Below are positions 23,990 to 36,604 of a DNA stretch of 64,000 nucleotides, one piece after another. The DNA lies in NCBI GenBank assembly GCA_022702705.1, contig CM040427.1, positions 75,383,283 through 75,447,282 on the forward strand. Direction: 5' to 3'. Positions within the stretch are counted from its first letter, which is position 1, and every line of letters starts with the position of its first letter. The notes beneath the pieces are model-generated. The model was not told the origin of the DNA, made no database searches, and was given only the letters and a program-made list of their open reading frames with translations. Made by a program: the position numbers and the translations under genes. The stretch comes from Papilionanthe hookeriana x Papilionanthe teres. Its lineage: Eukaryota > Streptophyta > Magnoliopsida > Asparagales > Orchidaceae.

Positions 23990-24160
23990 AGGTGCTATAC
24001 CCCTAGAAGTCGAGCCCAAGAGGCAAGACTCGACGGGAAGATACGGTACTCCTGAAAGTCAAGCCCAAGAGGCTAGACTCAATGAGAAGTTACTATGACC
24101 ATGGAAGACGAGCCCAAGAGGTAGTCTCGATGGGAAGCTAGTAGTGGACAGGGTCCTCAC
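23990..24160. repeat. Three diverged ~60-bp repeats after gag
   Basis: AAGTCGAGCCCAAGAGGCAA with GACTCGACGGGAAG recurs at about 24007, 24057 and 24109. Confidence 0.6.
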
Positions 24161-24202
24161 TAGAAAGACTCCATGAGAGCAAGTGGTTGACAGGGTCTCC
24201 AC

Positions 24203-24555
24203 TCAAAGACCTCAGAAAGCTAGAAGCCTCAGAAGGCACAGGTATCTCAAAGACCTCGGTAGGCTATAAGCGCTCGGAAGGTGCGAGTACATTCAAAGAC
24301 CTCGGAAGGCGACAAGCCTCGGGAAGGCACGAGTACGTTCAAAGACCTCGAAAGTTCTACAAGCCTCATGAGGCACAGGTACACTCGAAGCCTCAGAAGG
24401 CTACAAGCATCAGAAGACACAGATACATCAAAGATCTCAGAATGCTACAAGCTTCATAAGGCACGTGTACATCAAAGTCCATGGAAGGTTACAAGCCTTA
24501 AAAGACATAAGTGTATAAAATTCAAAGAAAGCTACGAGCCTTGGAAGAATTTTAC
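24203..24555. repeat. Eight tandem units of ~44-47 bp in the 3' part of the gag-only element
   Basis: Unit: CAAAGACCTCGGAAGGC followed by TACAAGCCTCAGAAGGCACA and GGTACAT, with drift from left to right. The open frames across it reflect the repeat. Tat-lineage elements are known for changing tandem arrays between gag-pol and the 3' LTR. Confidence 0.8.
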
Positions 24556-24569
24556 ACAATTAAGAAGGC

Positions 24570-24815
24570 TGCAATACACTACTCGCGACGCACCGCCGCA
24601 ACGAGTCGGCGCGACGCACCACCACAACACAATTTGGCGCTGCAAACTCTGCACCGCAATGCGCCGCCTCAACACGCCACTACGACGCCACGCCGCTACG
24701 CTCCGCCGCGACGCCCCGTCGCAACACCCGCCGCGACGCCCCGTTGCAACACCCGCCGCGATGCTCCGCCGTAAAGCGCCGCAGCGATGCTCCGCCGCAA
24801 CGCTATACCGCGACA
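24570..24815. repeat. GC-rich CGCCGCAACGC / GCGACGC simple tandem array
   Basis: Short irregular repeats of CGCCGCaACGC and CCGCGACGCC type, in sharp contrast with the AT-rich sequence that follows at 24890. Confidence 0.75.
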
Positions 24816-25049
24816 GCTCTACCCCCCTCCTTATGCCTATTTATAGGCTCAAAAAGGAATTGGGTCATTTAATGCTCAGTCATTTATAAACAAATAAATT
24901 TTTTCTTTCTCCCGATTTTTCATATTCTACATTTATATATGAAATTAATTGGAAATATAAAAAAAAAAAAAACTGCTGCAGTTTATATATATATATATTT
25001 TATGTGTATATTAATGTTTACAAAAACCTCTTTGAATCCCTAAATATAA

Positions 25050-25054
25050 CTCTT

Positions 25055-25115
<61 letters not shown>

Positions 25116-25270
25116 CCGTTTATAAATATAAATATATTTATAACCGTTTATAGACGTTATAAATATATTTATAACTATATATAACAGTTATAAATATATT
25201 TAACAGTTATAAATACTTATAACTATTTTAAATATATTTAACAGTTTATAACTGTTATAAATTTTTATAA
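25050..25270. repeat. (TA)n run and ATAACNGTTATAAAT repeats
   Basis: A TA microsatellite at about 25060-25114, then five or more copies of TATAACAGTTTATAAATAT-like units to 25270. Confidence 0.8.
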
Positions 25271-25710
25271 CATATATGAACCATTCAGCTTCATATTCCT
25301 TAGCCCGTTCGGATTCCCTCCATTCGAACCATTCGAAGCAGCCCGTTCGAATTCCCTCCATTTGAATTCAACCCTCACAACCCGCTGATTCGAATTCTCT
25401 CAGCCCGTCTGAATCAGCGGCCCGTTTGAATCAACAGCCTGCCTCATTACAGCCCGTTAATTGCCCAACTGGGCCAACTCAAACCGTTTCAACCCGGCAC
25501 ATAAAAAATAATTTCCACCATATTTTTCATAGGATTCAAACTTGAGACCTCCCTTATGAAAAGAAAGAAACCAACCACTTAAGCTGAGTTTAAGTTCTTA
25601 ATAAATAAGAATAAAAATTATTTTTATACTAGTATTAATGAAATAACATATCCACACCACAGAGATGTTTTATATATTGATATTTTCGGACGATAAAAAT
25701 GATCTCGCCC

Positions 25711-25727
25711 GAAAATAGGGGGGCAAC
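25711..25727 (+). other. Polypurine tract of the gag-only element
   Basis: GAAAATAGGGGGGCAAC, directly before the TG of the 3' LTR at 25728; it is the expected start of plus-strand DNA synthesis. Confidence 0.8.
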
Positions 25728-26619
25728 TGATACACCACCAACAAAATTTCATTATCTAGCACGAATCTCGATGCAATCTTTTGAGCAAGTAATATTCAAA
25801 TGTTGATGAAAAGTCATAAAGAGCTCTGATTCCAACAGACCTATAGACAAACTGACCGGCTCGATGAAACGGACCCAATGATATCAAAACTAGTCCAATC
25901 CAAGTCAAATCAAGCCCGGGTCAAGTCATTAAACTATTTTTGGAAGCTTTTCAGACATATTGGAAGGTCAAATGGATGTCGACACTAGCAAGCCCATACT
26001 CGAATTGAGCGTCTCGACAAGACGAATCCAACGAGCCCAAGATCTCTCAATTCCGACATCGTTAAGGCCATCAAATGCCCCTTAGACGCCGTCTGATCGA
26101 GGGAAACCTTATGAACCGTCCGATCGAAATCATTACATTAATTGCACCCAGAACCCTATAAATAGACCCCAACTCTCACGCATGGAGGAGGAGGACCAAG
26201 AGAGAGTCTCAGCACTGAGAAGAAGAAGCGACTCCGCATCCTCGCCGACCGCCGTCGACCACCGCCGATGCTCGTCGACTACCGGCCGAAGGTCGTGGAC
26301 CATCGCCGATCGCCGTGGACCACCGTCGATCGTCGACCACTACCATCATCCATATACCAGTCGATCGACGTTGTAATCTATATCGTATAATTACCGCTTT
26401 CACGTTCATAGGACAAGAGATTTCGTAAACGTCAATCAATAGCTGGATTCTCGCAGCTAGGTGAGGCTCAGTGGTTTTTCCTCTACGGGTTTTCACGTAA
26501 AAACTTCTGAGTCATCTGTTTGTTCCTTTTACATCATGTATGCGTCGAATCTCGGTCTAAATGCTACGACGATAATTTGTTACTCTACCGTCGCGAATTT
26601 TCTAGCACGCATCATAAAT

Positions 26620-28950
26620 TATGAATTTTTACAAGTGCTACTTGACTGATGGTCGTTACACAACTAAAAAAAAAATTTCCACAAAATATCACAAGATTTT
26701 GTCACATTAAATTAATAAGTTATAAAAAGTTATTCAATCTTCGTAACTAATCACTACACGCACAACAGTGGAGTATGCAATTAGTTTTTTAAATAACCAT
26801 TTTATAATTCTAAAGTATAAGCTCTATTTTTTCATTGAAATTCAAGTTCTTTATAGTTGCCTGTTTTATATTACATAACTGAATACTTGAAGAAGGTGGG
26901 GATAATTTTATCATCTCAATGAAATCATGTTTGAAGAAGATATGGATTCATTAGAGATACTCTCACAAGGAACACTATTGCTATTAGTCACAATGTGGTT
27001 TAACTTATTATTTATGAAATATAACGATCTTACTTTTGAAGTTTAGTGCCTAACATTTAAGAATGTTCTCTTTTTTGTGAAAAGATTATGTTTTCATGTT
27101 GTATAGATTTTTATGGACATAATTTTTTTTTAACAAAATATTATAACTTAAATTTATTATGATTTTGTAAATATTCATTATATATTTTTGGTCATAAATT
27201 TTTAGCATGATGCTTATTATTTGCAAGAGTGATGGATACACAACAGTCAAATGCTTCTGCTACTTCAATAAATAACAAAAGAAAAAAAAAATTATATGGA
27301 ACTCAAAGCCTGAATGGGTGACTAGTTTGTTATTAATTATGGTTGAGTAAGTTGATTTAAATATGCGAGATGCTCAAGACTTTAAAGAGTTTGTCTACCA
27401 AGGCGTTGCTCAACATCAAAAAGATAAATTTGTAATTAAAGTTAAAGGAGAATTAGATTCAACATCAAAGAATATCACGTAGTTGTGTTTAAGAGCTAAA
27501 ACAAATCTGGCATGTCTTATGATGAAAGTAGAAAATTATATTAACAGGTCATGAGGCGTACATATCTCATATTTAGGTATTACATTTTTTCAAGTAGTTT
27601 CTTATGATATCAAAAAATGAAATAAATTCAAGTATTTATTTTGATTGTGTTACAGTTTTTCTTAAAGGTTCAATACTCCTCTACTTGCCCATGGCAAATT
27701 ATATGGAGTTGGAAAGGTATATGTTGAACTTCATGTGAAGGAAGATTAGGCTTAGTCTAAAACTAGTCACTCTACTTGGCTCCAAGCAAATAAATTAAGG
27801 AGATGAAGAGATAACATATTTTAGAGAGATTGAAGGAGACGCATCACATGTTCTATAGTTGCATGAAGTGGATGTTAAGAAATATAATATAATAATGATG
27901 AAGTGAGAAATGCCCTCCTCCTAAAATGGGTGTGGCTCAAACAAAAAGCAAGAAAATTCTATAAGGATCAAAACATTCATGAATACATTTGTATGATGAA
28001 GAACAATGTTAGTGAAATTGTTAATGCTAAAAAAATATACCAAGAGTTTTGGAAAAAGAAACGTTAATCACTACAAGCAAGATCGAATAAAAAATAATTG
28101 AATGCGAAGAAGGTGACAAGAAGAAGATTAGTCGTAACCTGAATTTAAGTTAAAGTCATATAATTCCAAACAAATTCATCCAATTTAAGTTGAAGCCATA
28201 AAATCAATTGTGTCGGTGTAGCAAAAATATTAGAATAACACAGGGAGAAGACATTCGATAATGAACTCAATCAAACATTATAAAAATGACGGAGCTTGAA
28301 TGTGACATCAGCGAAATTTAGGTTGAGGTGGCTTGACGGACAATAAGTTTACCCAAACAATGTCTAATGGCAAAACAGACCGCGTTGATGAGTCTGCAAC
28401 GTTCACTTTGCCCAATAATGATACATATATTGCCATGCATTTAGTTATGAGCCAGAAAAATGTCAATTGAGGTCAAGACAACCCAACTAACTATGATGTT
28501 GCCCAAATGATATCCGATCACAAAAATAAATTATGTTGATTCATCTTGAATGTTATGCTTATGGGATTTTATACTTCATCAATTTACACACAAATGGAGA
28601 CAAACTAAAAAAAAATTAAAATAAAATACATAGTATGAAAAAAACCCTCTCCTTTTCTATAAAGCCAACCACTACTTATCACTTTCCAAATTCACAACTC
28701 TTCATGCTTGCATTGTCCATATGTACCAACTGGTATGGGCCGGCTTATAAAATGAAAGATAAAATAAAAATAAAATAAATAAAATCTAAAAGACTAAAAC
28801 TCAACAGGTAATGCTCCTCCTTGATTCGAACATTTTATCCTGTCCATTCGCCCTCGTGCATGAACCCTAGCCAATATCCTCCTCTTCTTTCTCTCCTGCG
28901 TGTTCTCCTCACTAGCGAGCATCCGACCATCAAACCTGTTATACAAAAAT
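26620..28950. other. Unassigned AT-rich region
   Basis: A short frame near 27230 reads MDTQQSNASATSINN and nearby DNA reads WNSKPEWVTSL, which could be the start of a transposon DNA-binding protein, but stops follow quickly. No element ends are recognised. Confidence 0.35.
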
Positions 28951-28959
28951 AAGCGGAAG

Positions 28960-29290
28960 CATAGAAATTCATACAATAACAATCAAACACAAAAAAATTA
29001 TGTGGTTTGGCATTAAGTTGATTCTCCTGCATCCATGTGGAGGGAGATTCCACTATCACCTAATGGGGAGAAAGAACAAATGTCCTGGGAATACTACTCA
29101 ATACTTCCTCTCCATACCTCTCTCATGAACAATAATTCCTCATTTAAAGAGCAGGCTTAGAGCATATAAGGAAATGACCCAAAAAAGAAACAAATCAATT
29201 AAAATTATATTATAATTACCACAATCTCTACCTCATCTCTAACTTTCAGAGAAGTGAGAGATAGTCAAATGAGCTCCAAACTCCAAATCA
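28960..29290 (-). mobile_element. Possible 3' LTR region of the decayed copia element
   Basis: Contains TATGTGGTTTGGCATTAAG with a CTCCTGCATCC-like block, wording typical of copia LTRs and like 16880-16920. It sits just beyond the RNase H end of the pol remnant on the expected side. Exact ends were not found. Confidence 0.35.
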
Positions 29291-29599
29291 GTTGTACCAA
29301 GATTGTTACCTATGTACCTCTCTCCCAAAGTGATCAATCCTTGCATAGATCTTCAAATGACCCTTGGTCAATCAGTTCTGAGCTTCGATGTTTACAAACT
29401 CTTGTATTACATGAACTTCTGGATTAGTAGGACCTTCGTGAGTATGTCAGTTGGATTCTTCTACGTATCAATCTTCTTCAACGAAACCTTGTCCTCTTCA
29501 ATCAAGTCCCGAACAAAATGGTTCCCCACATCACTGTACTTGGTACGAGAATGAAACCTCGGATTTGTGGCCAAGAGTATTACACTCTAACTATCAATA

Positions 29600-31660
29600 A
29601 CACTTTCAGAGACTCCTAATCAACTCCCAAGTCATCCAATAGGCTTTGGGTCCATATATATTCCTTCAACACCTCCGTCATTGCTATGTACTCAGCCTCT
29701 ATAGTAAACAAACCAATAGTAGACTAAAAAATTGACCTCCAACTAATTGAATATCCTACCAATATGAATAAATAACTGGTTATAGATCTCTGCCTATCCA
29801 TATCACTCGCATAGTTGGAGTCATTATAACCTACATAAAATCTGCCCTAGATGACTGCCTTTTGTACACCAAACCAACATCAATTGTACCTTTCAGATAC
29901 CTCAAAATATTCATATCAGTCTATCAATGATTTCTTCCTGAATCATGCATAAACTTGTTCAGAACACCAACTACTTGTGCAATGTTAGGTCTAGTAGAAA
30001 CCATAACATTCATTAGACTGCTCACTACAGTATCATAAGGAACCAATTGCATAAATTCTTTTATTAATCATCATTAGGACACTGATCTGAACTTAACTGA
30101 AAGTGATATGTAATGGGTAGACTCACTGCCTTGCTCAAGTCATTAACCCTAAATTTCTTCAGCACTTTCTGAACATAAGCTACTTGCGAAAGCCAAACCT
30201 TTCCATCTAACTTGTTCTTGAGAATCTTCATGCTAAAAATTCTACGAGCTTCACCCAACTCCTTTATTTCAAAATTTTTGGGTAGTTGATTATTCATCTT
30301 ATCAACCTTAATCTAACTGGAAGGTGCAATCAACATATCATCAACAGATGTAAGTAAGTAAATAAAGTCACAGTTGGCAAACTTTTTGAAATATGCATAA
30401 TGCTCATACTAGCTTCTTGTGTACTTCTGTTCCCACATAAATTGATCAAATTTTTTATACCACGGTCTTGGTGACTGTTTTAACCCATACAAGGACTTGT
30501 CCATTTTACAAATCCAGTCTTTTGATGCTCTATATCGAGACAACTACAACATATAAATCTCCTCTTACAATTCTCCTGGTAGGAATTCTGTCTTCACATC
30601 GAGTTATTCTAAGATCAGACTGATTGTGCTACAAGTGTTAAGAGAAAATGTGCTGACGGGTGCTTGATCATTGGGTAGAAAGCATCATCATAATCAATTC
30701 CTTCTTATTGTGTAGAGCCTTTTATCATTAATCTTGCCTTATACTGCACATCAACTCCTTGAGATCATCCATCTTTGTATGCACCCATTTACACCCAATG
30801 ATTTTCCGTCATGGAGGAATCTTCACCAATCTTTAAGTACCATTATTTTGAAGAGACTTCGCCCTTCATCCATTTTAGTTCTCCAATGATCACAATTTGA
30901 GTTCTCCATCACTTCTTTATAGTGACAAGTAACTTATGCCTCAGTGGCTTAAATTGCACAAGAAAGGTGATCCCTCAAACAATCTAGTTCTGGGACATGC
31001 TAGCACCTTATCCTGCACTTAGCAATAGTATTCTGAGCCAGAATCTCATCCTAAACAATTCATTCTACCTCCTCCTGAACATTATCAACAAATACCTCAC
31101 AAGCTGCAAGTGAATCAGATATTTGAGTTAGAGTGGATGAAATTTGTGCAACAAATGAAGTTGCATCAAACTCAAACTTTTTTTGAATATCTATGTTCGA
31201 GAATAACTCTCCACCTACTTTCAGTCCTGATTTTTTAACAAGCTTGCCTCAAAAAATGTAACATCTTTACTAATGACAAACTTCCTTTCTGACTGATCAT
31301 ATAACTTGAAGCCTCTGACTTTGTGCCTAAAGCCAATGAAAATCTCCATCATTGCTCATGGTTCCAATATATTATTCTACACAGGGTAGTAAGTTGGACA
31401 CCCAACACTCTCATGTGCACATAATCATTATCATGATGCTCTGACCACATCTCCTTTGGAGTCTTATTCTCAATAAATGATAGAGATATTATATGGTATC
31501 GACCCAACGAATTATATCAAACTCAGCATTGGATAAAATACACTGAAAATTCTCCACCAAAGTTCAATCATTCTCTCTGCCACCTTGTTTTGTCGTGATT
31601 TTTGTCGAACAATGAAATGGTTCTCTAAATCATCCCCTATGTCACCACCACTTGTTGTCA
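29600..31660 (-). pseudogene. Decayed Ty1/copia pol (integrase C-terminus, reverse transcriptase, RNase H)
   Basis: In minus-strand order: near 31440 PKEMWSEHHDNDYVHMRVLG (integrase C-terminal region) and near 31250 FVISKDVTFFEASLLK-like text; near 30330 the RT active site reads SVDDMLIA where YVDD is expected; 30297-30064 is open (KELGEARRIFSMKILKNK, then LSQVAYVQKVLKKF); near 29700 EAEYIAMTEVLKEYIW is RNase H. Frames change many times and stops are frequent, so nothing is made. It is older than the surrounding LTRs. Confidence 0.8.
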
Positions 31661-32654
31661 TTTTTCATCGTCATCATTTTTGTTATTTTGAATTTGCCAG
31701 CTTGTCTACCTTCATTTATCCCTCTCTCTCCGAATAACTATGTCTGATCACATAGGCGATCTAAAAGAGAAAAGAAATTGGATGACTAAGGCATACGATG
31801 ATGGGGGCAAACAGAAGAATGACATGAGTAAGATTTCATGAGGTAGACTTCCTGTGTATAGCTCTGAAGTGTATTGGTTTAAGACACATTGGAGGCATAC
31901 TCGCGAAAAATACTTAACTAAAGCTAAACCACGTCCAGAGATTCAGGTTATTGTACCTGTTCTGGGGTTCACTTCTTTCTATAAGGGCAAGCCCCTATAG
32001 TTGCATCTTAAGAAAATTGGGGATTGCTTAAGAGTACTCCCAATTAAGGTTGTGACTCATCCTCAAAAAGTTTGAATGTCATGGTTTTCAAGGAAAGAGT
32101 TTCAAATTCTTATCCTAAGGGTAATGAATGCTTGACAGTCTAGAAGAGTATTGTCAGGATCCTAAACTACCTTATTGTTTTATTTTGTTATCAAAATTTT
32201 ATTTTAGATTTATCCATCGCTTCGGGTTTTGAATTTCCACCCCTGTAAAATTAGAGTTAGCACACCTAATAACATGTAAAATAAATCTAAGGTGACAATT
32301 GCCTTTCGCCTTTAGTAGCCCTACAAAATAGAATTAGCATAAAATATATCTTTGCCATGTGATTTGGTTGTTTGTTTATTATTTTATTTTATTTTATTTT
32401 TATTTTAGACAACCAGATTAAGATACCCATGGCTTTCTATTGTCCCAGGTTTGTCAGCTTCCCCGATCTACTTAGTTCGAGAGGTGTTAAACCTATTCTG
32501 ACTTGAATGTTCCTATCAATAATCATAGGCTGTGTTATCCAAGAAATCTTTGTAGACCCGGGTAGCATAGATAAAGTTTCTTTCAATGATCTTTGTTCAT
32601 TTGAGTTTCATTTAACTTTTAGGGTTTTTTTTCAAATTTTAGGAGTTGATGGTG
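31661..32654. other. Unassigned stretch with a short match to the giant LTR
   Basis: CTATAAGGGC.AGCCCCTATAG at about 31977-31998 also occurs in the three giant LTR copies near 41450, 48658 and 63683; similarity around it is weak. No gene is recognised. Confidence 0.4.
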
Positions 32655-34312
32655 TGACTTTTTACTTTGCAAAAATTATTGAACTCAAATTTAGATATAT
32701 ATATATATATATATATATTGATTTAGATTATAATGAGTCACACAATTAACGCAAGTATACGTATCGCTCAAGTAATACAGGGCTCTAGCAGAGTCCTGGT
32801 TATCGATCCCACAGGGAGACTTTAATTTTATAGCGTAGCACAGAAATAACTTATCGAATCACAGCATAATTGCAAGTGGTTTAATTCTTAAAGTAAAGAC
32901 AAATAGATTTAGTTTCTATTTCTACCAAGAAAGTTCTAAACATTAGCAAGTTAAACTAACTCAAGACTAATTTTATAACAAAGTTCAGTTGTAAGAAAGA
33001 GTCTTCCTCCTTTCCAATTGTAATGTGATGTTTATTGTGATATAGATCACTGATACTAATGTATTGCACCAAATAGGAGCAATCCTATTCTTTACCCATA
33101 TTTCAGCGTATAAAGAACATTGGCTAAACCTAAGTTTAGTCCCCAAATTCGTGGTTAGGCTGGGAGGATACTGGCTCTCACTCCAGAGCTCCCACTTCCC
33201 TTCACCTGAAGGCTAACTCTCACTTAAGTTTCTAAAAATTAGGACCAAATTGAGGATTTCAGCCTGTCACTCTGAAATCTCCAGTTCTACACCCATCAAA
33301 GTATATTTCTCTATTTATTTGCACTCAATCCCCATGGACTACATCTCTCATTCATGGACATTGAATGTGATCTTCACTTTTGTTGTGGAACTCATAATCC
33401 TTTCGGAACATATGATTCCCAACAAGTTTTAACAATTCAATTGGCCAGATCAAAAAGTAAATGAAGTTCTAAGTAAAAAGGTCATCACAAATTCTCCATA
33501 ATAAATCAGCATTTCATTTCCATTTCACAACATCAACACATCACATGAAAAAAGAAAGACAAAGAAATCTACTCAAGACTCATAAGGAAAAGAGGATAAA
33601 ACATGGATTTTATATATAAAAACAAAATCATACAAACAGAGTAAAGTAAAGACAACTTATCTCAAACTCTCCCCCAAGCGAATCTCAAGGAATTCCTTTG
33701 ATACCTCTTCTTTTTTTCCACAACAACACACAATTCTCTCTTTAGAATAGTAAGGAAGAAGAATTCTCTCACATTCCCTCTCCTCTCACACTCCTTAGAA
33801 GAGAAAACACAAAACTTAACTTCCTACATAAAATGGAAATAAACTCTCCCTAAACACTAAACTACTCTCTTCTTCTCTTCCCTTTATTCCCCCTTTGAAA
33901 TTTGCCTCCAAAAGTGTTTAAATTCGGCTAAAACTGAATTCCCAAGAGTTTCCTTAAGCAACCTTTCAAAATCCGGCCAAATACATTGAATCTAGTTAAA
34001 AATCGGGATAGGGCGTTGTCCGGCGCTGGTAGGAGTGCCGTTCGGCGCATTATTCTGCCAAAACGTCATAACTCTCTGGAAACTAACGCTGTCTGACACT
34101 GGTGACAGCGCCGTTCGGTGCTAGTTCAATAAAATGCACTTTTATCCTTTTTCTTTCCAAAGTCACTCATTTTCGCTTCCTTTTGCTTCAAAGGCTTAAA
34201 ATCATTGTACCTCCTGCATGAAATAATGAAAAATACTTTTCTTTAAAGTGCAATATCATCAAAAATAGGTATGAAATGAATAGTAAAAAGCTATCAAATT
34301 TTCAGTGAATCA
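32655..34312 (-). mobile_element. Athila-like LTR (1.66 kb), 3' LTR side
   Basis: On the plus strand it runs TGACTTTTTAC...GAATCA. On the minus strand it starts TGATTCACTG after the purine-rich GGGGGATCT. Landmarks shared with 61275-63043: the CAGGGCTC..GAGTCCTGG..ATCGATCCCA block, CCAACCTA-type text with paired GAGCTCCCAC, the TTTATATATAAAA(T)C block, and the TTCTTTAAAGTGCAATATC block near the start. No TSD was identified. Confidence 0.75.
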
Positions 34313-35267
34313 AGATCCCCCAAACTTAACTATTACTTGTCCTCAAGTAATTTTAGTTAATACATATAAAATATGATCCACTGCAATGAACTTTCTTTCT
34401 AGAATACCATAATTTTGATTTAAATAAATACAATAGTAAAATTTTCAGAAAGATCTTTGATAAATTCAAGTAAATTCTGCAGGTGTAAGAATATCTAGTA
34501 ATCAAGTTTAGGAGTTCTAGCTTTCTATTCATTTCAAAAATAATTGTAGATTATTCTATTAAGGCACTTAAAATGATTACATGAAAAGAAGTTTATGAGA
34601 ACACTACTAGTAAAGATGCTAATACATACATATAAGTTCAGAAAGGTAGTTAAATTCTCTTCTTTAGGTAGGTCCAAGTGAAGCCAATTTTTTATTAGGC
34701 GTCTCCTCAAGCTTTTCTTTACTTTTCTTTTCATTTGTTTTCTTTTGATTTTCTTTTTTTTTCCTTTTTTTGTTTTCTTTTCTTTTCAGTGAGGATTAAT
34801 GTATCTGGATAGCCTTTAATGATTTTGAACTTCACAATTTTCACCCTAAATTTGAAACTTACCACATTCATTTACCTTATAGGCATTTCTTTAGCTTATT
34901 AATGATTCATCATAGAGTCTCAATCCTTTCCTATCACATAAAATTTTAAGATTCTTAATATTTCAAACATACAATTTTTCTTAGTTTGAATAGTTGACTA
35001 TAGTCCTATTCTCTTATACCAAATGTCTTACATTACAAAATTATTTTTCATTACTAAATAGTTTCATTCAATTTTATAAAATACTTAAATAAAATTAAAA
35101 TAAAGTTATATGAAATTGAGTTATATTACAGGATATCATGTTACTAATTTTTTGAAATAATTTTAAATGAGAACAACTAATAGTTAATTATTTCTCTTCC
35201 CCAAACTTAGATTTTGAATATAATTAACATAGAAGAAAGAAAAAAATCTAAATATATAATTCATACA
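34313..35267 (-). mobile_element. Internal 3' part belonging to the LTR at 32655-34312
   Basis: Aligns with 27-1025 (for example CCCCCAAACTTAACTATTACTTGTCCTCAAGTAAT and the pyrimidine run at 34730-34790). It stops at TTCATACA where another LTR begins in the opposite orientation. No complete ORF; 34734-34534 on the minus strand (RRRLIKNWLHLDLPKEE) is the counterpart of the tail of the ORF ending at 39389. Confidence 0.6.
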
Positions 35268-35512
35268 TGACCCAATGAAAAAATGTTAAGATTTTCATGC
35301 CTATTTTATATTGATTTTGATGATATTGCACTTTAAAGAATGATTTTTAGATGTTTTTCTACAAATATGTTGATTTATGGACAATGAAGTGAAAATATGC
35401 AAAAAGTAGTGAATTTGGAGCAAAAAGGACCAAAATTATGAAAATTTGTTCTAGGGCACCGAAGGAGAGCTCGACGGCGCCGACGGCAGATTTTTCTCGA
35501 GATTGTTCGTGT
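35268..35512 (+). mobile_element. Truncated Athila-like LTR start
   Basis: TGACCCAATGAAAAAATGTTAAGATTTTCATGCC, then the same blocks as 61275-61480 up to GCGCCGACGGCAG. It is cut at about 35512 by the GTTCG-rich sequence. Confidence 0.7.
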
Positions 35513-36105
35513 TTGAAATAAGCTCGTGTTTGAAATAAGCTCGTGTTCGTGTTTGAAATAATATATTTAGTTTGTTTGAAATAAGCTCGTGTTTGAAATT
35601 GTTCGTGAAGTCACTGTTCGTGTTCGTTTCTTAACGAACGAGTCGAACACGAGCCGAAAACGAGCTGTTCGCAAACGAAGAGCCAATTTGGCAGCCCTAA
35701 TATTAATATACATAAATAATATATTATATTAATTATATAACTACTATTATATAAATATATAACATCTATATTAGTATACTAATATATTACTAATTTAATA
35801 TATTAATATATATATTATTACTATTACTTTATTATATATTATAATTTATAAAATTTAATTTTTTAAAATATCATAAATTTTTTATATATAATTATTTTAA
35901 ATTATTTTATATTTCGAACAATAATGATTTGAACACGAACGAACACATCATTGTTCGTGTTTGGTTCGTTTAACTAACCAAATGAAAAAAAAAATTATTC
36001 GTGTTCGTCTCATTTACTTATCGAACGAATCGAACATGAACTCCTTGACGGACTGAAAACGAACTGTTCACGAACAACGAGCTTTTTGACAGCCCTAGTT
36101 TTGAC
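35513..36105. mobile_element. GTTCG-rich hAT/MITE-like insertions
   Basis: Words such as GTTCGTGTTTG, CGAACACGAGC and GAACAACGAGC recur. Two right ends can be seen, GGCAGCCCTA at 35699 and GACAGCCCTA at 36097, i.e. TAGGGCTG(C/T)C on the other strand. Between them is AT-rich DNA. At least two related elements appear nested or tandem; no transposase was seen. Confidence 0.45.
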
Positions 36106-36299
36106 AACCTTAATCACTTAGCCACAAGATGTTAAGGGTTGGGGCAAAATTTAAAACTTATTGTTTATATTAAAACACCATTTGATTATAATTTAATAAT
36201 TTTTATTCTATTTTATTAATTAATAAGTTTAATTGATTAGAAATCCTCATAGCCTTGTAGTTAATTAAAATTTTTAAAAATAATATTCATCTATCTCTA

Positions 36300-36367
<68 letters not shown>

Positions 36368-36423
36368 AACGAGGCGAACACGAGCTGTTTGCGAACAACG
36401 AGCTGTTTTGACATACCTAAAGG

Positions 36424-36478
<55 letters not shown>

Positions 36479-36604
36479 GGGGGGGGAGGGGATTCGTACG
36501 GATAGGGAAATAAATTATCAAATGTCAATGTGGAAGATGGAGGGAATGACAAAGGTGGTAAAGAGGCAAGATGCCTTGCGATGCCACTTACAGTTGCAAT
36601 TTGC
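36106..36604 (+). other. Segmental duplicate of 20105-20520, including a MATE exon-1 fragment
   Basis: The AT-rich block, an (AT)n run (36306-36364), GAACAACGAGC, a (GA)n run (36427-36474), leader and exon 1 follow in the same order as at 20105-20520. Exon 1 starts at ATG 36522 (MSMWKMEGMTKVVKRQ) with an extra base in GAGGCAAGATGCC that breaks the frame. MATE similarity ends at about 36600 (CTTACAGTTGCAATTT), where copia-type DNA begins. Confidence 0.75.

Larger units (their letters stand above)
21446..26614 (+). mobile_element. Complete non-autonomous Tat-type LTR retrotransposon carrying only gag (TR-GAG type)
   Basis: 5,169 bases bounded by near-identical LTRs of 886 bp (21446-22331) and 887 bp (25728-26614), both TGATACACC...ACGCATCA, with TSD TAAAT. 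PBS is at 22335-22352 and the polypurine tract at 25711-25727. The LTRs have TATAAATAG boxes at 21873 and 26157. Inside is a decayed gag with no protease, RT, RNase H or integrase, then a long repeat-rich 3' part. It must have moved with proteins from an autonomous Tat relative. The structure fits the class called terminal-repeat retrotransposons with GAG domain. Confidence 0.9.
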
